DNA of 64,000 nt from Gymnothorax reevesii. Lineage: Eukaryota; Chordata; Actinopteri; Anguilliformes; Muraenidae. A program made the translations under genes and the position numbers. Shown here piece after piece: positions 47,771 to 58,799 of this stretch (the first letter of the stretch is position 1; each line of letters begins with the position of its first letter). The notes under the pieces are model-generated. The model did no database searches. It was not told the origin of the DNA and saw only the letters and a list, made by a program, of their open reading frames with translations. The DNA lies in contig CM056577.1 in the NCBI GenBank assembly GCA_029721435.1, forward strand, positions 30,534,719 through 30,598,718. The letters are read 5' to 3'.

Positions 47771-47950
47771 CAGGTCCCACAGCTTCAAGCCATGGAGGAG
47801 GCTTGTGGAGATGTGGGCTTTGAGGCCTATCAGGGCTGCATGCGGCAGTCCAGGCGGTTCTTCCAGCGCTGTTTGGACCAGGAGGACATCGCCTGCGATG
47901 TTGATGAGGCCCTCTGGCCAGACAGAAACCAGAGGCATGATGCCCCATGA
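47771..47950 (+). pseudogene. IS630-like transposase C-terminus
   Basis: Reads QVPQLQAMEEACGDVGFEAY, then FFQRCLDQEDIACDVDEALW and a stop at 47948-47950. The same ending (ACDVDEVLWPDPV) closes the spliced transposase at 52286, which shows common family membership. This part lies beyond the DDE core. The core and DNA-binding parts are deleted. Confidence 0.8.
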
Positions 47951-49209
47951 TGTTTATGCTTGAATGGGGGGAAGGGGGGACGGGGGTTGGTGGTAAACGT
48001 TTAGACCTACAGTAAATAAAATGTTTTGTCTGAAAATTTGTGTGCTGTTTTATATTTGTCTATGAGAGAAGTGGGCATACACTGGGTCATTTTACAAAAA
48101 GGGAATTGGTTCATTTACCAGAGTAATTGAAGCACCTATTACTAAAACCCCATAAGTCACACTTGAATTGACTTGACTTGTGGGGTTTTAGTAATCAGTG
48201 CTTCAATTGTCATTCATTCACTGTGTTCCATTTCTATAATTGTGTTTTCAATTTTGCTCTTCAGTGTTCTGTACATGCTTGGTAGTGTTCAGCCAAAAGC
48301 TTAGTTGTGTTTATTCAATGAATGGTGTGTGTGTGTCATGTGAAAATATGGCTGTGTTTACCAAATGAAAAGACGAGTTCCATTTTGTGAACATGTTAAG
48401 AGATTTGATGGCAAAGAGTTGTTTTGCAAAGGGATGCCAGGGTTTAGCAATTTGTGTGTGATGTTTGGAGTTTTGTGTGTGCAGTTTTGAAAAAAACGTA
48501 CAGCTTTGAAAAACGTGTTTTAGCAATCGAAAAAAACTGTAACGCGATCACTTCAGTAATACTTCAATTACAAATTCCAAATTTTGCACATAAGTAAGTA
48601 TCATAAAGAGGAAGAACTGATTCCATTTTGGACAATTTAATGTTTCTAGATTGGCCACCAGGGGCCAAAAACGGAAAAAAATCACTGTTTATCATATCTC
48701 TGGAAGTATTCGTCCGATTGACCTCAAATCAAGTGCAAAGGAAAGGTCATGACCTGAGGATGTGTCCCACGATGACATTATACCTGTTTGGTCCAAACTT
48801 TTGACACAAGGTGGAGCTTTGTCACATAAAATTCATCATGTTTGCTATATCTTTGGATCTATTTCTCCAATTGGCATGAAACTATGTGCAACTGCAAGGT
48901 CATGACCTCACAACGTGTCACACGATGACATCATACCTGTATGGTTCAATATTTTGCTACCAGGTGGCGCTTTGTGATGGAAAATTATCATTTTGGCCAT
49001 ATCTTCAGAGCCATTTGACCGATTGACCTGAAATTAAGTTCAAATGAACGTCTATTCAAGGTCAATTCGAGGATTGGGGAATTGGAGGATGTCATATTTA
49101 TACCCAAGGGAAACAGGAAGTGATGAATTACTAATTAAATGTTCCTAGATACTCTGATCAACTTTCTAAACTACTGTAGAAATGACAGAAATACTTCAAT
49201 TACATTTAT

Positions 49210-49434
49210 TTCCTAGGAATTGTTACAGGTGCCAATAATTGTGGAACAGGTGATTTTATGAAAAATAATTATTTCTTAGTTAGGGATTTTTTTCCCCTTA
49301 AAATTCCCTTGAGTTGAAGGTTACATTTTTCTTCAGTTTTCAGTGTAAGAGTATGCCTTTGCAATAAAAAGTGAATTTATTTAAAGGCTTTTAACACATC
49401 TTAACCAGGGGTGCCAATAATTATGGAGGACGCT
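49210..49434. mobile_element. Tc1-like transposon remnant (one end)
   Basis: CCAATAATTGTGG (49235) and CCAATAATTATGGAGG (49417) enclose a ~180-bp AT-rich stretch ending GCTGTA. This layout is characteristic of a fish Tc1 terminus. Transposase absent. Confidence 0.6.
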
Positions 49435-49436
49435 GT

Positions 49437-52286
49437 ATGTGCATGAGGGAGGCCGGACAAAGGGTACAACTAAAAATCAGTAGATTCACTGTGTCCACCA
49501 TAATCTGAAGATTTAGAGAAGAGAGCAGGTAATTACCTTTTTTGACATTATAGTCTGTAAATGTTGACCACAATTATTGTATGACTATTCTACATACTGT
49601 TCCACAGTACATTTAAATATGTTTCAGTACATCACTGTGTGCCAATGTACTGTATTATTGTAATGGAGGGTAAGTCTAACTGTTTGTAGGCCTAGTATTC
49701 AATGTATATTTCTGCAACTGCATGTTCTCTTTTTGTAGAATTGAAAGGCTGCCACGTGGGGGAAGGAGGACAGGTATATTCTCCCCAAACCTAGAGACCC
49801 TAATTGTCAATATGGTCTGTGAGAACAAGACCATTAAACTGAAATTCAGCAGAAGATCATTGAGGACCATGTAAATTGAGGGTATCAAGTGTCAGCCTCT
49901 CTACGATTGCGTCCTCAAGCGCAACAGACTGCGCATGAAACAGCTGTACAGAGTGCCTTTTGAATGCGACTCAGGCAGACTCAAAGAGCTAAGATTCCAT
50001 TATGTACAGGTTGGTATAAATCCAGACACATTCAGTGTTGATTACTGTAGTGATTTACTGTAGTGGCCTAAATTACTCTGTATCACTTACAAAACTATCT
50101 ATTTCGACAGAGTTTCAACTGGATGCTGTAAAACCCACAAAACAATCCCAAGGACAGACATTGCAGGGGCCGAAGGCTCAACGTGTTCTTTTGGCTGGCG
50201 TTAACTCGCGCGACCTCCTGGCTGGTGTGAATCACAATAAAATGGATATATTTTCTCCGTTCGAAGAACGTGGCATAAAAGCACACCGGTTATAGTTAAT
50301 CTGACTCCATAGTAAATTTAGAATACCAAATTTAGTTATAACCTCGTTAAATATCTGACTCCAATTTAGAATTAAAATTAATAATCTAGGGAAAACATGC
50401 GTGGATCTCAAAGTTGATGATTGTACCTCGAACTCTTAAAAACACAACCGCCGTCACTCCCATTAATGTTCCCGGGTTTTAACACCATGTCCGGATCCCA
50501 GGTTCGTTGGTTAGATTAGAGGTTGGATGTCAGCCATCACTGCAACAGCATCTTTTGGCGTGAATACAGCGAACCCAGATTTATGCACGCCCATGGGTTC
50601 CTTCGGGGAATTTTAACGGATAACCGACTTTTCGTCCATGGGTTTTCTTAAGGCTAAAATCCCAGAACCGGCAATTCATAGACCCTTTATGTAAGAAGAT
50701 TGTGAATCTCCAACTTCATAAAAACCAATTCCCATTCCGCTGGCCAGTCGTTCCCTGGTTGGGATTAAACCCCTAGGTGTCCACCGCAACTGGGCTAGAG
50801 GGAATGTACAAGTCTTAAGAGTCACGGAGACCACGCAAGCTTAACAGGAATAACAATAATTTATTCACCAGGTAGGCAAGAGCTTAAATCAAACAAATCA
50901 ACGGTAAGCCAATCACAAGTTACACACAATTTAGAAAGCGAGAATAGAGTCATACCTGGAAGAAAAGCTACACGCACTAACGTGCGCAGGGAGAGACAGG
51001 ATACGATTCTCCCAGAATGGATAGTTTCTCTTTCCTTTAAGCTAAACCACATCTTTGATCCAGGCGGCATGGCCATAAACACCTGGAAGGGGGGTTGAAT
51101 CTGGTTTTTGGGTTTTCCACCATTTGCAGGATGTAATAAAGCGATTTAGCTGAGAGAGAATAGGGCGATTACCCGAGAGGATTCTGACCAATTTTCAGGA
51201 CTTTCCAAAAGGGAATGAACCATAATTATACATATAGTATAATGAAACATACTCCATTCAACTCCTTGGATTCCCTCGAGAATAACAAGACCAAACATGA
51301 TTAGAATATGTAATAATATGATGCAGTTGTCGTGAAAAAGCCTTAAGATGAATTATTATATAGTTTAATTGGGTTATAAGTATATAAGTGATTACTTCAA
51401 AGAATATTGAGTATATAAGCATATTACGAAGTTCCTAGAGGTTTAGATTATTTTAAACAGATTAATATACCTGGATTTAAGATTGAGGACAGTAGTACAG
51501 GGGCATTGTGTCACTAGGGCGTTGCAACTACCCCCCCGTACAAAGTAACAGAAAGACCATTGACACCTTCCACATGCAGGCTGAGCGAGCATCCTAGGGG
51601 GGAGGTCCACAAAAGTTTTATTGCTGTTTGGTCTGGCTCTGGACCAAGCTTATCAGCCAATTGTCACTTACATTTCCTGATACTACAATGCAATGGAAAG
51701 ACCCCATGAATACATCTACATGGATGAAGCTAGGTTTAATCTCATCAAAAGGAGAAGGAGAGGCCATAGCGTGATTGGCCTGCAGGCCATTATTGGTGTT
51801 CCTGGGCAACGTGGTGGCAATGTCACATTGTGTGCTGCCATCAGCAATCATCCACCATCATGCCAACCTGGGGCCCTTCTACACTCACCAGCTCATTTTC
51901 CTCAATTACATGTGAGATGGTCTGTTTGGGCAGCAGGATGAGCGTCCCATTTGTTTGGGACAATGTGAGTTTCAGAGCCCTCCAGGTTAGAGTGGTTCAA
52001 TATGAACCAATGTTTTATCAATCTTTGCCTTCCACCCCATTGACAAATTCTTCTCCTCATGGCGGTGGAAGGTATATGAACGCCAACCTTACACCAGGGT
52101 AAATCTCCTGCAAGCCATGTGCTGACAGGTGTGGAGGCATGCCAAGCCTGGATACAGCATGCCGGGGCGGGGGGGGGGGGGGGGGTGTTTCCCCGTTGTC
52201 TGGCCACCAGACAAAATGTAGCCTGTGATGTGGATGAAGTCCTGTGGCCTGATCCAGTGTGGAGAAATGATGCTCTGGCTGAGTAA
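49437..52286 (+). pseudogene. Spliced IS630/Tc1-like transposase gene, broken
   Basis: Exon-like pieces: 49440-49530 (MREAGQRVQLKISRFTVSTI, helix-turn-helix); after a GTAA...TTTTGTAG interval, 49738-49990 (RIERLPRGGRR hook, ETLIVNMVCENK, RMKQLYRVPFE, LKELRFHYVQ); after a second short interval with GT...CAG ends, 50111-50160 (EFQLDAVK); then, past an inserted repeat, 51690-52286 (HEYIYMDEARFNL with the first catalytic Asp, GVPGQRGGNVTLCAAISN, and the C-terminus ACDVDEVLWPDPV with a TAA at 52284). Stops and frameshifts occur in most pieces. The family is a DDE transposase common in fish. The right terminus lies at 52634-52658. Confidence 0.78.
50250..51340 (-). repeat. Unclassified dispersed repeat, copy B (inverted)
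   Basis: Inverted relative of 9990-11345 with the same landmark order (on the plus strand: TGACTCCATAGTAAATTTAG, GCATCTTTTGGCGTG, CCGACTTTTCGTCCATGG, CACCAGGTAGGCAAGAG, ATTCAACTCCTTGG). It lies inside the transposase gene at 49437-52286, which dates its insertion after that element. On its minus strand an AATAAA-containing phrase sits before a pyrimidine-rich part, as in an LTR R/U5 region, but no family is assigned. Confidence 0.7.
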
Positions 52287-52633
52287 TGCACTTCTCATTT
52301 GTATATTTTTGTACTTTATTTTTACATAGGCTTACTGCATACAAGTGCAAAATGCACAAGATTTCTTCCTTTTTTTTTTTTGCAACATGCATTTAGCCTA
52401 CAGTGAAGAATAAAGCATTGTGTTTTCTATATAGTGCTTAGTGACTGCTCAGTAGTGTGTTTAATTTTGATTGACTCGGGGCACAATTTGACAACACAGT
52501 TCATTTTTGGGCATAGATTAAATTGCTGTGGTGAAAGTTTGGTTTTGCAAGAAGAGTCTGAGATTTTGTGAATGTAGTTTAAAAATTGGGTTTTGAATTC
52601 AGTTTAGAGAAAAGGAGAGCAGATTTCGAGAAA

Positions 52634-52658
52634 TACGTATTAGCAATCGAGGAAACTG
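52634..52658. repeat. Right terminus of the spliced transposase element
   Basis: Inverted it reads CAGTTTCCTCGATTGCTAAT, followed by TA (52659-52660). It matches the ends of 46581-48539. The left partner was not securely found; candidates are at 46298 and 46030. Confidence 0.65.
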
Positions 52659-52975
52659 TAATATATTGCCATACAGGAATGAAAATACAGTATTACGCAC
52701 AGAAGTCAACACATTAACATTAGCTGACGTTTACGGGAGCCTGTCGCAGGTGGGCTGACGGCAACAGCTGAACTCGGAAATGAAGAACGTTAGCATGATC
52801 GCAGAAGCTGACAATGGTGAGTTAACTGCACGAAGCCTTTCCCTTTTTAAAACCCTCTGCCATAGAATTTCAGGTCTTAGTATTTAGTAAATGTAAACGT
52901 GTGGCCTTTGTTGCCATGCCATTTCAATACCCAAAAGTGCCATTTTAGTGACTGGATGGAAAGTACTTATAATTA

Positions 52976-53637
52976 AGGGGAGATCTGGGGTTAAATGAAA
53001 AATGACACCAGGAAACAACTCAGAATTCATTTAAAGAGGTATGTATAATAACCACCAAAAAAGATAAAAGTCGACTTTTTTCTGTTTTTGCAGTTGCCAT
53101 GGTAACCGAGCAAGCTCATTAAATATGCAGAAAACTGATGGCACCAATCCCTCTTTAACTCTCTGATAGAATTCAATTATTCTTTCATCATTTAAAAGCC
53201 ATTGCTTATCCAAATGCAATGACATAGCCATTCTTTGCCCAGTTTATCAGTTTTGTGATTTTGGGGCATTTTACTCTCATTTTGAAATTATTTTGCGCAG
53301 AATCTCATGAAAACTGAAAATATTCAATGTATGTAACAGATAGGCAAACTTTCTCCATGTCATTGCATTTCTAATGAAGTAAAGTACCAGCAGCCCAAAT
53401 TTAATTGATTTTCAATGAAAAATAAAAAAGTTATGGCTGCCACAAACATGAGGAAAAGTGATACCTTAGGAAATCAAAAGAAAATGCATTTGACCGCATT
53501 GAAAAGTTGAGTTCAGTGTCTAATTCATGTAGTAATTGGTGATTATTAAAGGTGGGTCATTATGGAACATGTTTAGTTAAAAAATTTTTTTTGGGAAAAA
53601 TAATCAAATTTTGCACATTTAACCCCAGATCACCCCT
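52976..53637. mobile_element. TA-flanked 662-bp MITE
   Basis: Left end AGGGGAGATCTGGGGTTAAA and right end, inverted, AGGGGTGATCTGGGGTTAAA, with TA at 52974-52975 and 53638-53639. No coding potential of note. The outer G-rich terminus resembles those of 17661-25795 and 41218-44434. Confidence 0.82.
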
Positions 53638-53919
53638 TAAGATTTTGGGCACTGTCCCTGAAGGCAGCAGGGGTGTCATACTGACCTTGAAGACACCGTT
53701 ATTATTATATCTATATAATAATAATAATATATAATAGCTGGTATTATCAAAGAGAAAAGTGGTCCATTTCTGCACTCTATAAGTCATGGTAAGTAACTTT
53801 TTAGCAGGGGGGGCATTTCATGATTGGTCACACTGGGGCAGAGCACTGTGTTAATCCGGCCCTGGACTTAGGGGAGGGTTGTGGGAAATCGGATTGGAAC
53901 GACCCTCGCCGTATTTCTT

Positions 53920-54210
53920 CCGCACGTCAGTGGTCAAGTAGGCTTGACTTGAGATCGTAAGGTCCTGAGTTCTTGGGCAAAGCACTTTACTCCCACACTA
54001 CACGCCTCACTCCACCCAGGTGTATAAATGGGTACCAGCAAATAGGCAGGGAAACTTGTCTAAGAGCTGGGGGGAGTACCTGTGATGGACTGGCATCCCA
54101 TCCAGGGGGAGTAGTAATACTCCTAGTCGCTTCATGTCATGGAAACCGGGGTTAAGCACCCACCGGCCTGATGGGTCACTAGGCTCGTACAGGCTTACTT
54201 CTGAGCAAAT
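53920..54210 (+). repeat. SINE-like dispersed repeat
   Basis: A possible B-box-like phrase (GGTCCTGAGTTC), then CAAAGCACTTTACTCCCACA, GTATAAATGGGTACC and GATGGACTGGCATCCCATCC. These are phrases found together in fish SINEs with LINE-like 3' ends. The A box is not clear. Confidence 0.55.
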
Positions 54211-54430
54211 GAAAATGCGCCCTTCCCTCTGCAAAACTGAATTGGAAGGACCCTACAAGTGGCAGGTATCTGACATCCGGGATTTTTTGAAGATGCCCCC
54301 CTCGAGTGAACATGACGAAGCAAGCATTTTTGGATTGGAGGGCAGCCTAGTTTATGGTTTTGCTGATTTGAGGTGGAGTTGTGAAGTTTGAGTGACAGAG
54401 TTTAGAGATCGTGTGATATATAAAGGTTTT

Positions 54431-54455
54431 GCGTTTAAGCAATTGAAAAAAACTG
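54431..54455. repeat. Right terminus of another IS630-like element
   Basis: Inverted it reads CAGTTTTTTTCAATTGCTTA, followed by TA (54456-54457). It could pair with the terminus at about 46030, making the 46.0-54.5 kb block one outermost element filled with later insertions. Confidence 0.5.
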
Positions 54456-54459
54456 TAAT

Positions 54460-55195
54460 GCTTCATGAAGTCTCTCAGCTGGACCAGTGGACATGAACAT
54501 GAAGCTTCTCTAAAGGTATGTTGGACTTCTTCATTTTTATCTCCTCTTTTAATAATGATGCAAAAACGTCTGTATGAACAAGTGTTTCAGTCTGATTTTA
54601 GTCTTGAAACTTATATATATTTTAATACTTGCTGAGATAGACATATATCAAGGTTTTGCTGCAAGAATAAAATCTTGGCCTTTAATATTACAGTTTATCA
54701 AGATGAACATCTTTCACCTTTCCTGAGCAGTTTAATCGCATAATCCATCTTCGCTTTGAAGAAGTTGGCTAACCGAAAATTTAGCTGTCAAAATGAGTGT
54801 CAGTTGTGTCGTCAATTTAGTTTTTAAAAAATGCTCATATCTACTGTATGCTTCTTCAGGGATTAGGAAGACAGCCCTTATGGGACATACAGTGTGTCCG
54901 TTTGTGAATGTCTGTGTTCATGTTTTTGTAACCTATTGGGGACCTTTTCCAGTATAAACACTGACCTTGTCCGGACCAGTAGTCCTAATGGGGACCAAAG
55001 CCAGGTCATAATACGGCAAAATGTCATTTCTACGGTCCTGGTTGAGGTAAGGGATCAGGTGTGAATTGAGGTTTTGTTACGGCTAAGGTTAGGTATGATT
55101 TGGTTAAGATTAGGGGTAGGGTTAGGGTAAGGCTGTCCATAATGAATAGAAGTCAATGCAATGTCCTAACAAGGATAGCTTCGCGGACTTGCGCG
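54460..55195. other. Unassigned stretch leading into a minisatellite
   Basis: No gene. The part from about 54880 (AATGGGGACC, AGGGGTAGGGTTAGGGTAAG) has the look of a repeat often found beside TG arrays in fish. Confidence 0.4.
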
Positions 55196-55383
55196 GGGGC
55201 GCGTGTGTGTGCGTGTGTGTGTGTGAGTGTGTTTTTGTGTGTATCTGTGAACATGTTTATGGATGTGTGTGTGTGTGTTTTAGAGTAACTATATATGTTT
55301 GCGTGTGTGTGTGTGTGTTTGTATGTATCTGTGTACATGTTCATGAATGTGTGCGTGTGTGTGTTATAGAGTATCTATATAAA

Positions 55384-56481
55384 CTGACCAAAAAAAGAAA
55401 CGCAATTATGTAATCCGGTGCCAAATTTTGATAAACCCATTGAGAAAGTTGCTTCTGCTCTGAGTTGTTTTTGGAGGTGAGCACTTCTACCATACAAATT
55501 TTCGTGGTCACAGTGCGTTTTTTGGGGCCGCTATTAGTCTGGAACCAAACAATCGGCAGTGCTTGGGTTTGAGTGCTACCATTGGTCTAACACTCCCATT
55601 TTTGTTTTCAGTTCCTCGTAAACACCAGGGCTTATAAAAGTACAACCGAAAATGAGTAAAAATCAGACGGGTTATAATGCCACAACTAACGGAAGTTCAA
55701 TGAGAATGCCCGATTGTGATGCTACAGGCCAGAAGTCAGCGCGCATTCTGCAACAATTTGTCGCCTCAAACCATGGACACATGGCCCATCACCACAGGTC
55801 AAATGTTACAACTCCAGCATCTGAGCACCGTCGTATCATGAACGACCGTCTGCTACGCATCGAACCAACCTTCATTTTGTTGAAGGAAACCTAAACGCCA
55901 TCCGTTACCATAATGAAATTCTCCGTCCAGTCGTCCCTCTGTTTGTCCGACGTCACCGACTGACTCTCCCACAGGACAATGCGCGTCCGCATGTGACACG
56001 TATCTGTATGGAGTGCCTTCGGGCCGAAAACGTGCAAATACTTCCCTGGCCAGCATTTTCTCCAGATCTTTCACCTATGGAACACTTGTGGGACATTCTG
56101 GATAGAACGATCCGGAGACATCAACCACCGCCAGCTACAGTTGGTCAGCTGAGACAAGCACTGTCCGAAGAGTGGAACAGCATTCCACGAGCAACAATCA
56201 GACATCTGGTGATGTCTATGAGACGCAGGTGTACCGCCGTGCACAACACTAACGGGGGACATACGAGATACTGATAGCGTCATTTGTGTTTCATAATGTC
56301 GAACTTTGCCTTGCTGAATAAAAGCTAACATGCCAATATTTCAGCCCCATTTTCTGTTATATCTATTGAGATCTATCTACTGAGATTCCCTCTTTCATTT
56401 GATACCAATGAAATGTTGATTAATAACAGTTACACTCAATAAAATCAAGAAATGGAAAATTGTGTTTCTTTTTTTGGTCAG
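55384..56481 (+). mobile_element. Tc1-like transposon, internally deleted
   Basis: Termini CTGACCAAAAAAAGAAACGC and, inverted, CTGACCAAAAAAAGAAACAC, in a TATA-rich target inside the minisatellite. About 1.1 kb. Carries the end of a DDE transposase. Confidence 0.88.
55650..56273 (+). pseudogene. Tc1-type transposase, central deletion
   Basis: The C-terminal third is open from about 55886 to the TGA at 56271-56273: RPVVPLFVRRHRLTLPQDNA with the second catalytic Asp, PWPAFSPDLSPMEHLWDIL with the catalytic Glu, 34 residues apart (DD34E of Tc1), and a basic end RNA-like MSMRRRCTAVH. The N-terminal part (55651-55885) retains only a weak linker (NVTTPASEHRRI), and the first catalytic Asp region is deleted. 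Inactive. Confidence 0.85.
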
Positions 56482-56659
56482 TATATGTTTGCGTGGGTGT
56501 GTGTGCATGCACATGTGTGTGTATGTGCATGTTTGTGTCTATCTGTGTACATGTTTATGGATGTGCGTGCGTGTGTGTGTGTGTGTGTGTGTGTCTGTTT
56601 TAGAGTATCTGTAAGTGTTTGCGTAGGTGTGTGTTTGTGTGTTTTCTTTCTTGTTGAAG

Positions 56660-58790
56660 ATTTTGCTTATTAGTCCCCTGGGATCTCCAGGCAAAGTCGA
56701 TACTGAGGCCGTCAGCATTCTATTGTTGGCCAATAATGAAGCATGTCACTGCACTGACACCCTGATGCTCCGACTCAGCCAGTTTCATTCCACCCGCTTT
56801 CTAACCCCCTCTGTTCACTGTTTTATCAAGAGTGGATGCTGCTGATATCTCTGCATCAAGCACAAGATTCTCATAATTGTGTTTTAATTCCGACTCAACA
56901 TTGATGGGATGTTGTAATTAAATACTGTGTGAAGGGGATTTTCTACAAGAGATTTGCTTGTTGAATTGCTTTTAGCCATTAGTTGCACATGTCCATGTTT
57001 ATTTGGGTGCATATTTATGTGTGAACAAGTGTATTTTTCTGGGTGTTGCTGAAAAGTTATTCATTTTCTGCATTTCCTCGCACCCTCTCTGAGTAAATAA
57101 ATTACCTGCTATAACGCTTACAGAGATTCCTGCGTCAGATGTGTTTCCTGCACAGTCAGAATCATCTTCAGTAAACACGGTTCACCTTTTTTAACATCGT
57201 GGCTATAAGGATTTAATGCATGACATAGTGTAAAGATGGGGCCTCATGTTTGGTGCAAAGACAGTGAAGACTGCAGCACTGAATTGTACAATAAATGATT
57301 CATTTTTCTATGTTTCAAGAGTGAAATGATTGACAGTTTAAGAAACACCAAAGTTTCTTATGCGGTCATGATAATCAAGCAGTTTATTTAACTCCTTTTT
57401 AATGTAATCACCAATAACCCTGAAATTGATTGGCAAATTGCCAAAGCAGCGGTCCGCCCTTCCACCCAGGGCATGCTGGGATACCCTCCTGTTGTACTGG
57501 TTCCGGTATCAGGGTGCTCTTGCGGAGCAATTTTCCTGGTATAAAACATGACAGGCTGCACCCAATAACCTCGAGCGTTTGATAGATCGCCCGAATGTGC
57601 CCAGCTTCGCTCGTGATTGTGAGTCTCTCTCATCCATTTTTCTCTGAACAATCCAAACGGACCATATTTCCTGTCCATTCGCCACACGTGGACGGTCGTA
57701 AATTGCACATCCTCCACGCACATTGTACATCTCTATCAGCTAATCTTCAATTAAAGAGGAGGACACACTATCATTTATTTCATCTCATTATCGGCGGCGG
57801 TGGCTCTGGGCCGAGGGTGCAGGAGCGAGGCCAGACAGCTCTCTCAGAGCGCAGCTCCGGCGACCTGTATCCTGAACGAGGAATTTCCTCTCAGCTCCTA
57901 ATGAGGCTCCAGAGAATGCAGATTCTCCTCTCTCTCTCTCTCTCTCTCACACTCACTCTCTCACCCTTTGCTTCCTCTCACTCTCAGTCACTCATTCTTC
58001 TCTCTCCCACCCCATCACTCTTTCCCCATCTTTCTCTTTCGCTCTCTCTTTCTCCATCTCTTTCCCTCATATGTTTTCCCATTCAAAGTGCACCATTGGT
58101 GTGGCATATTCTGCATATTGCATATAATATTGCATCAGAATGATAATGATAGCAACTGTAATACAAACAGAAATATATTCATCTCTCTCTAACTCTCTTG
58201 CTCTCTCTGAACTCTCCATCTCTGTTTCTAGCTCTTCCCTTTTCTATCTGTTGAAATACAACTACCTTGTTCCATCTCTGTATAGGTCACACTCACACAC
58301 ACTCCTTTAGGCAGCCAATGCCCATTAATTGCAGAAATCCTGGGCTTCTGATAAAATAAAATAAAAATCACGCTGAGCACCTCATCCTCAGTTCTTGTGT
58401 TTTTTTTAGCTAATATTTATGTATCTGTTGAAGATTATAAAAATGAAGCATAACCGTGGTGAGATTTATGGTAATTCAGGCAATTAACCATGTGACCTTG
58501 ATACCTATTGGACTGTAAAGAATGCCATTGATGTGCAACAGAGAGATTAGCTTTGAAACAAAAATAAGGAAATTGCCTGCTCAGCAAGAGAGAAGTTAGG
58601 TGAAGTGCTGCTTGTATCCTTTGAAAAAACTGGTGCTCTTGGAAGGGAACTTGGTTGAAACATAAAGAGGAAAAAAATCCAAGTCCAGGCACTCAGTTAA
58701 TTCACATCCAAAAAGTCTTTATTAACGGAATACAGCGTTAATGCCGGCGAGAGTGAGACTTTCACTGGGGGGTGCATGATAGGCTACTCC
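56660..58790. other. Unassigned stretch with a (CT)n tract
   Basis: No gene supported. CT-rich tracts at about 57928-57960 and 58170-58210 create Ser/Leu-rich chance frames. 56880-57330 has no recognised repeat. Confidence 0.45.
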
Positions 58791-58799
58791 CGTTTTCAA

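Larger units (their letters stand above)
46581..48539 (+). mobile_element. IS630/Tc1-like transposon, internally deleted
   Basis: Left end CAGTTTTTTTTGATTGCTAA and right end, inverted, CAGTTTTTTTCGATTGCTAA, with TA on each side (46579-46580, 48540-48541). The right half carries the C-terminus of a transposase. The left half contains a second, GC-rich inverted-repeat element (46845-47768). Non-autonomous. Confidence 0.85.
46393..49050. repeat. Diverged ~150-bp tandem array, interrupted
   Basis: CTAGATTGGCCACCAG recurs at 46393, 46540 and 48646. With the transposon 46581-48539 removed, the last two are ~145 bp apart. Weaker units follow at ~150-bp steps (TATCTCTGG 48695, TATCTTTGG 48848, CATATCTTCAG 48998). 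The transposon landed inside the second unit, so matching segments appear on both its sides. Confidence 0.75.
55200..56650. repeat. TG-rich minisatellite, split by a Tc1
   Basis: Units of about 95 bp with TGTATCTGTGTACATGTT, CATGAATGTGTG, a TG run, GTTWTAGAGTAWCTATATAT and GTTTGCGTG recur twice before and about twice after the transposon 55384-56481. Removing the transposon rejoins TATAGAGTATCTATAT with ATATGTTTGCG. Confidence 0.85.

Noticed and set aside
53031..53231. 66-residue minus-strand frame inside the MITE at 52976-53637
   Set aside because: Short, no recognisable domain, and the element is otherwise non-coding.
57595..58143. 182-residue frame ending in Ser/Leu repeats
   Set aside because: The C-terminal half is a CT microsatellite and the N-terminal half shows no family resemblance.
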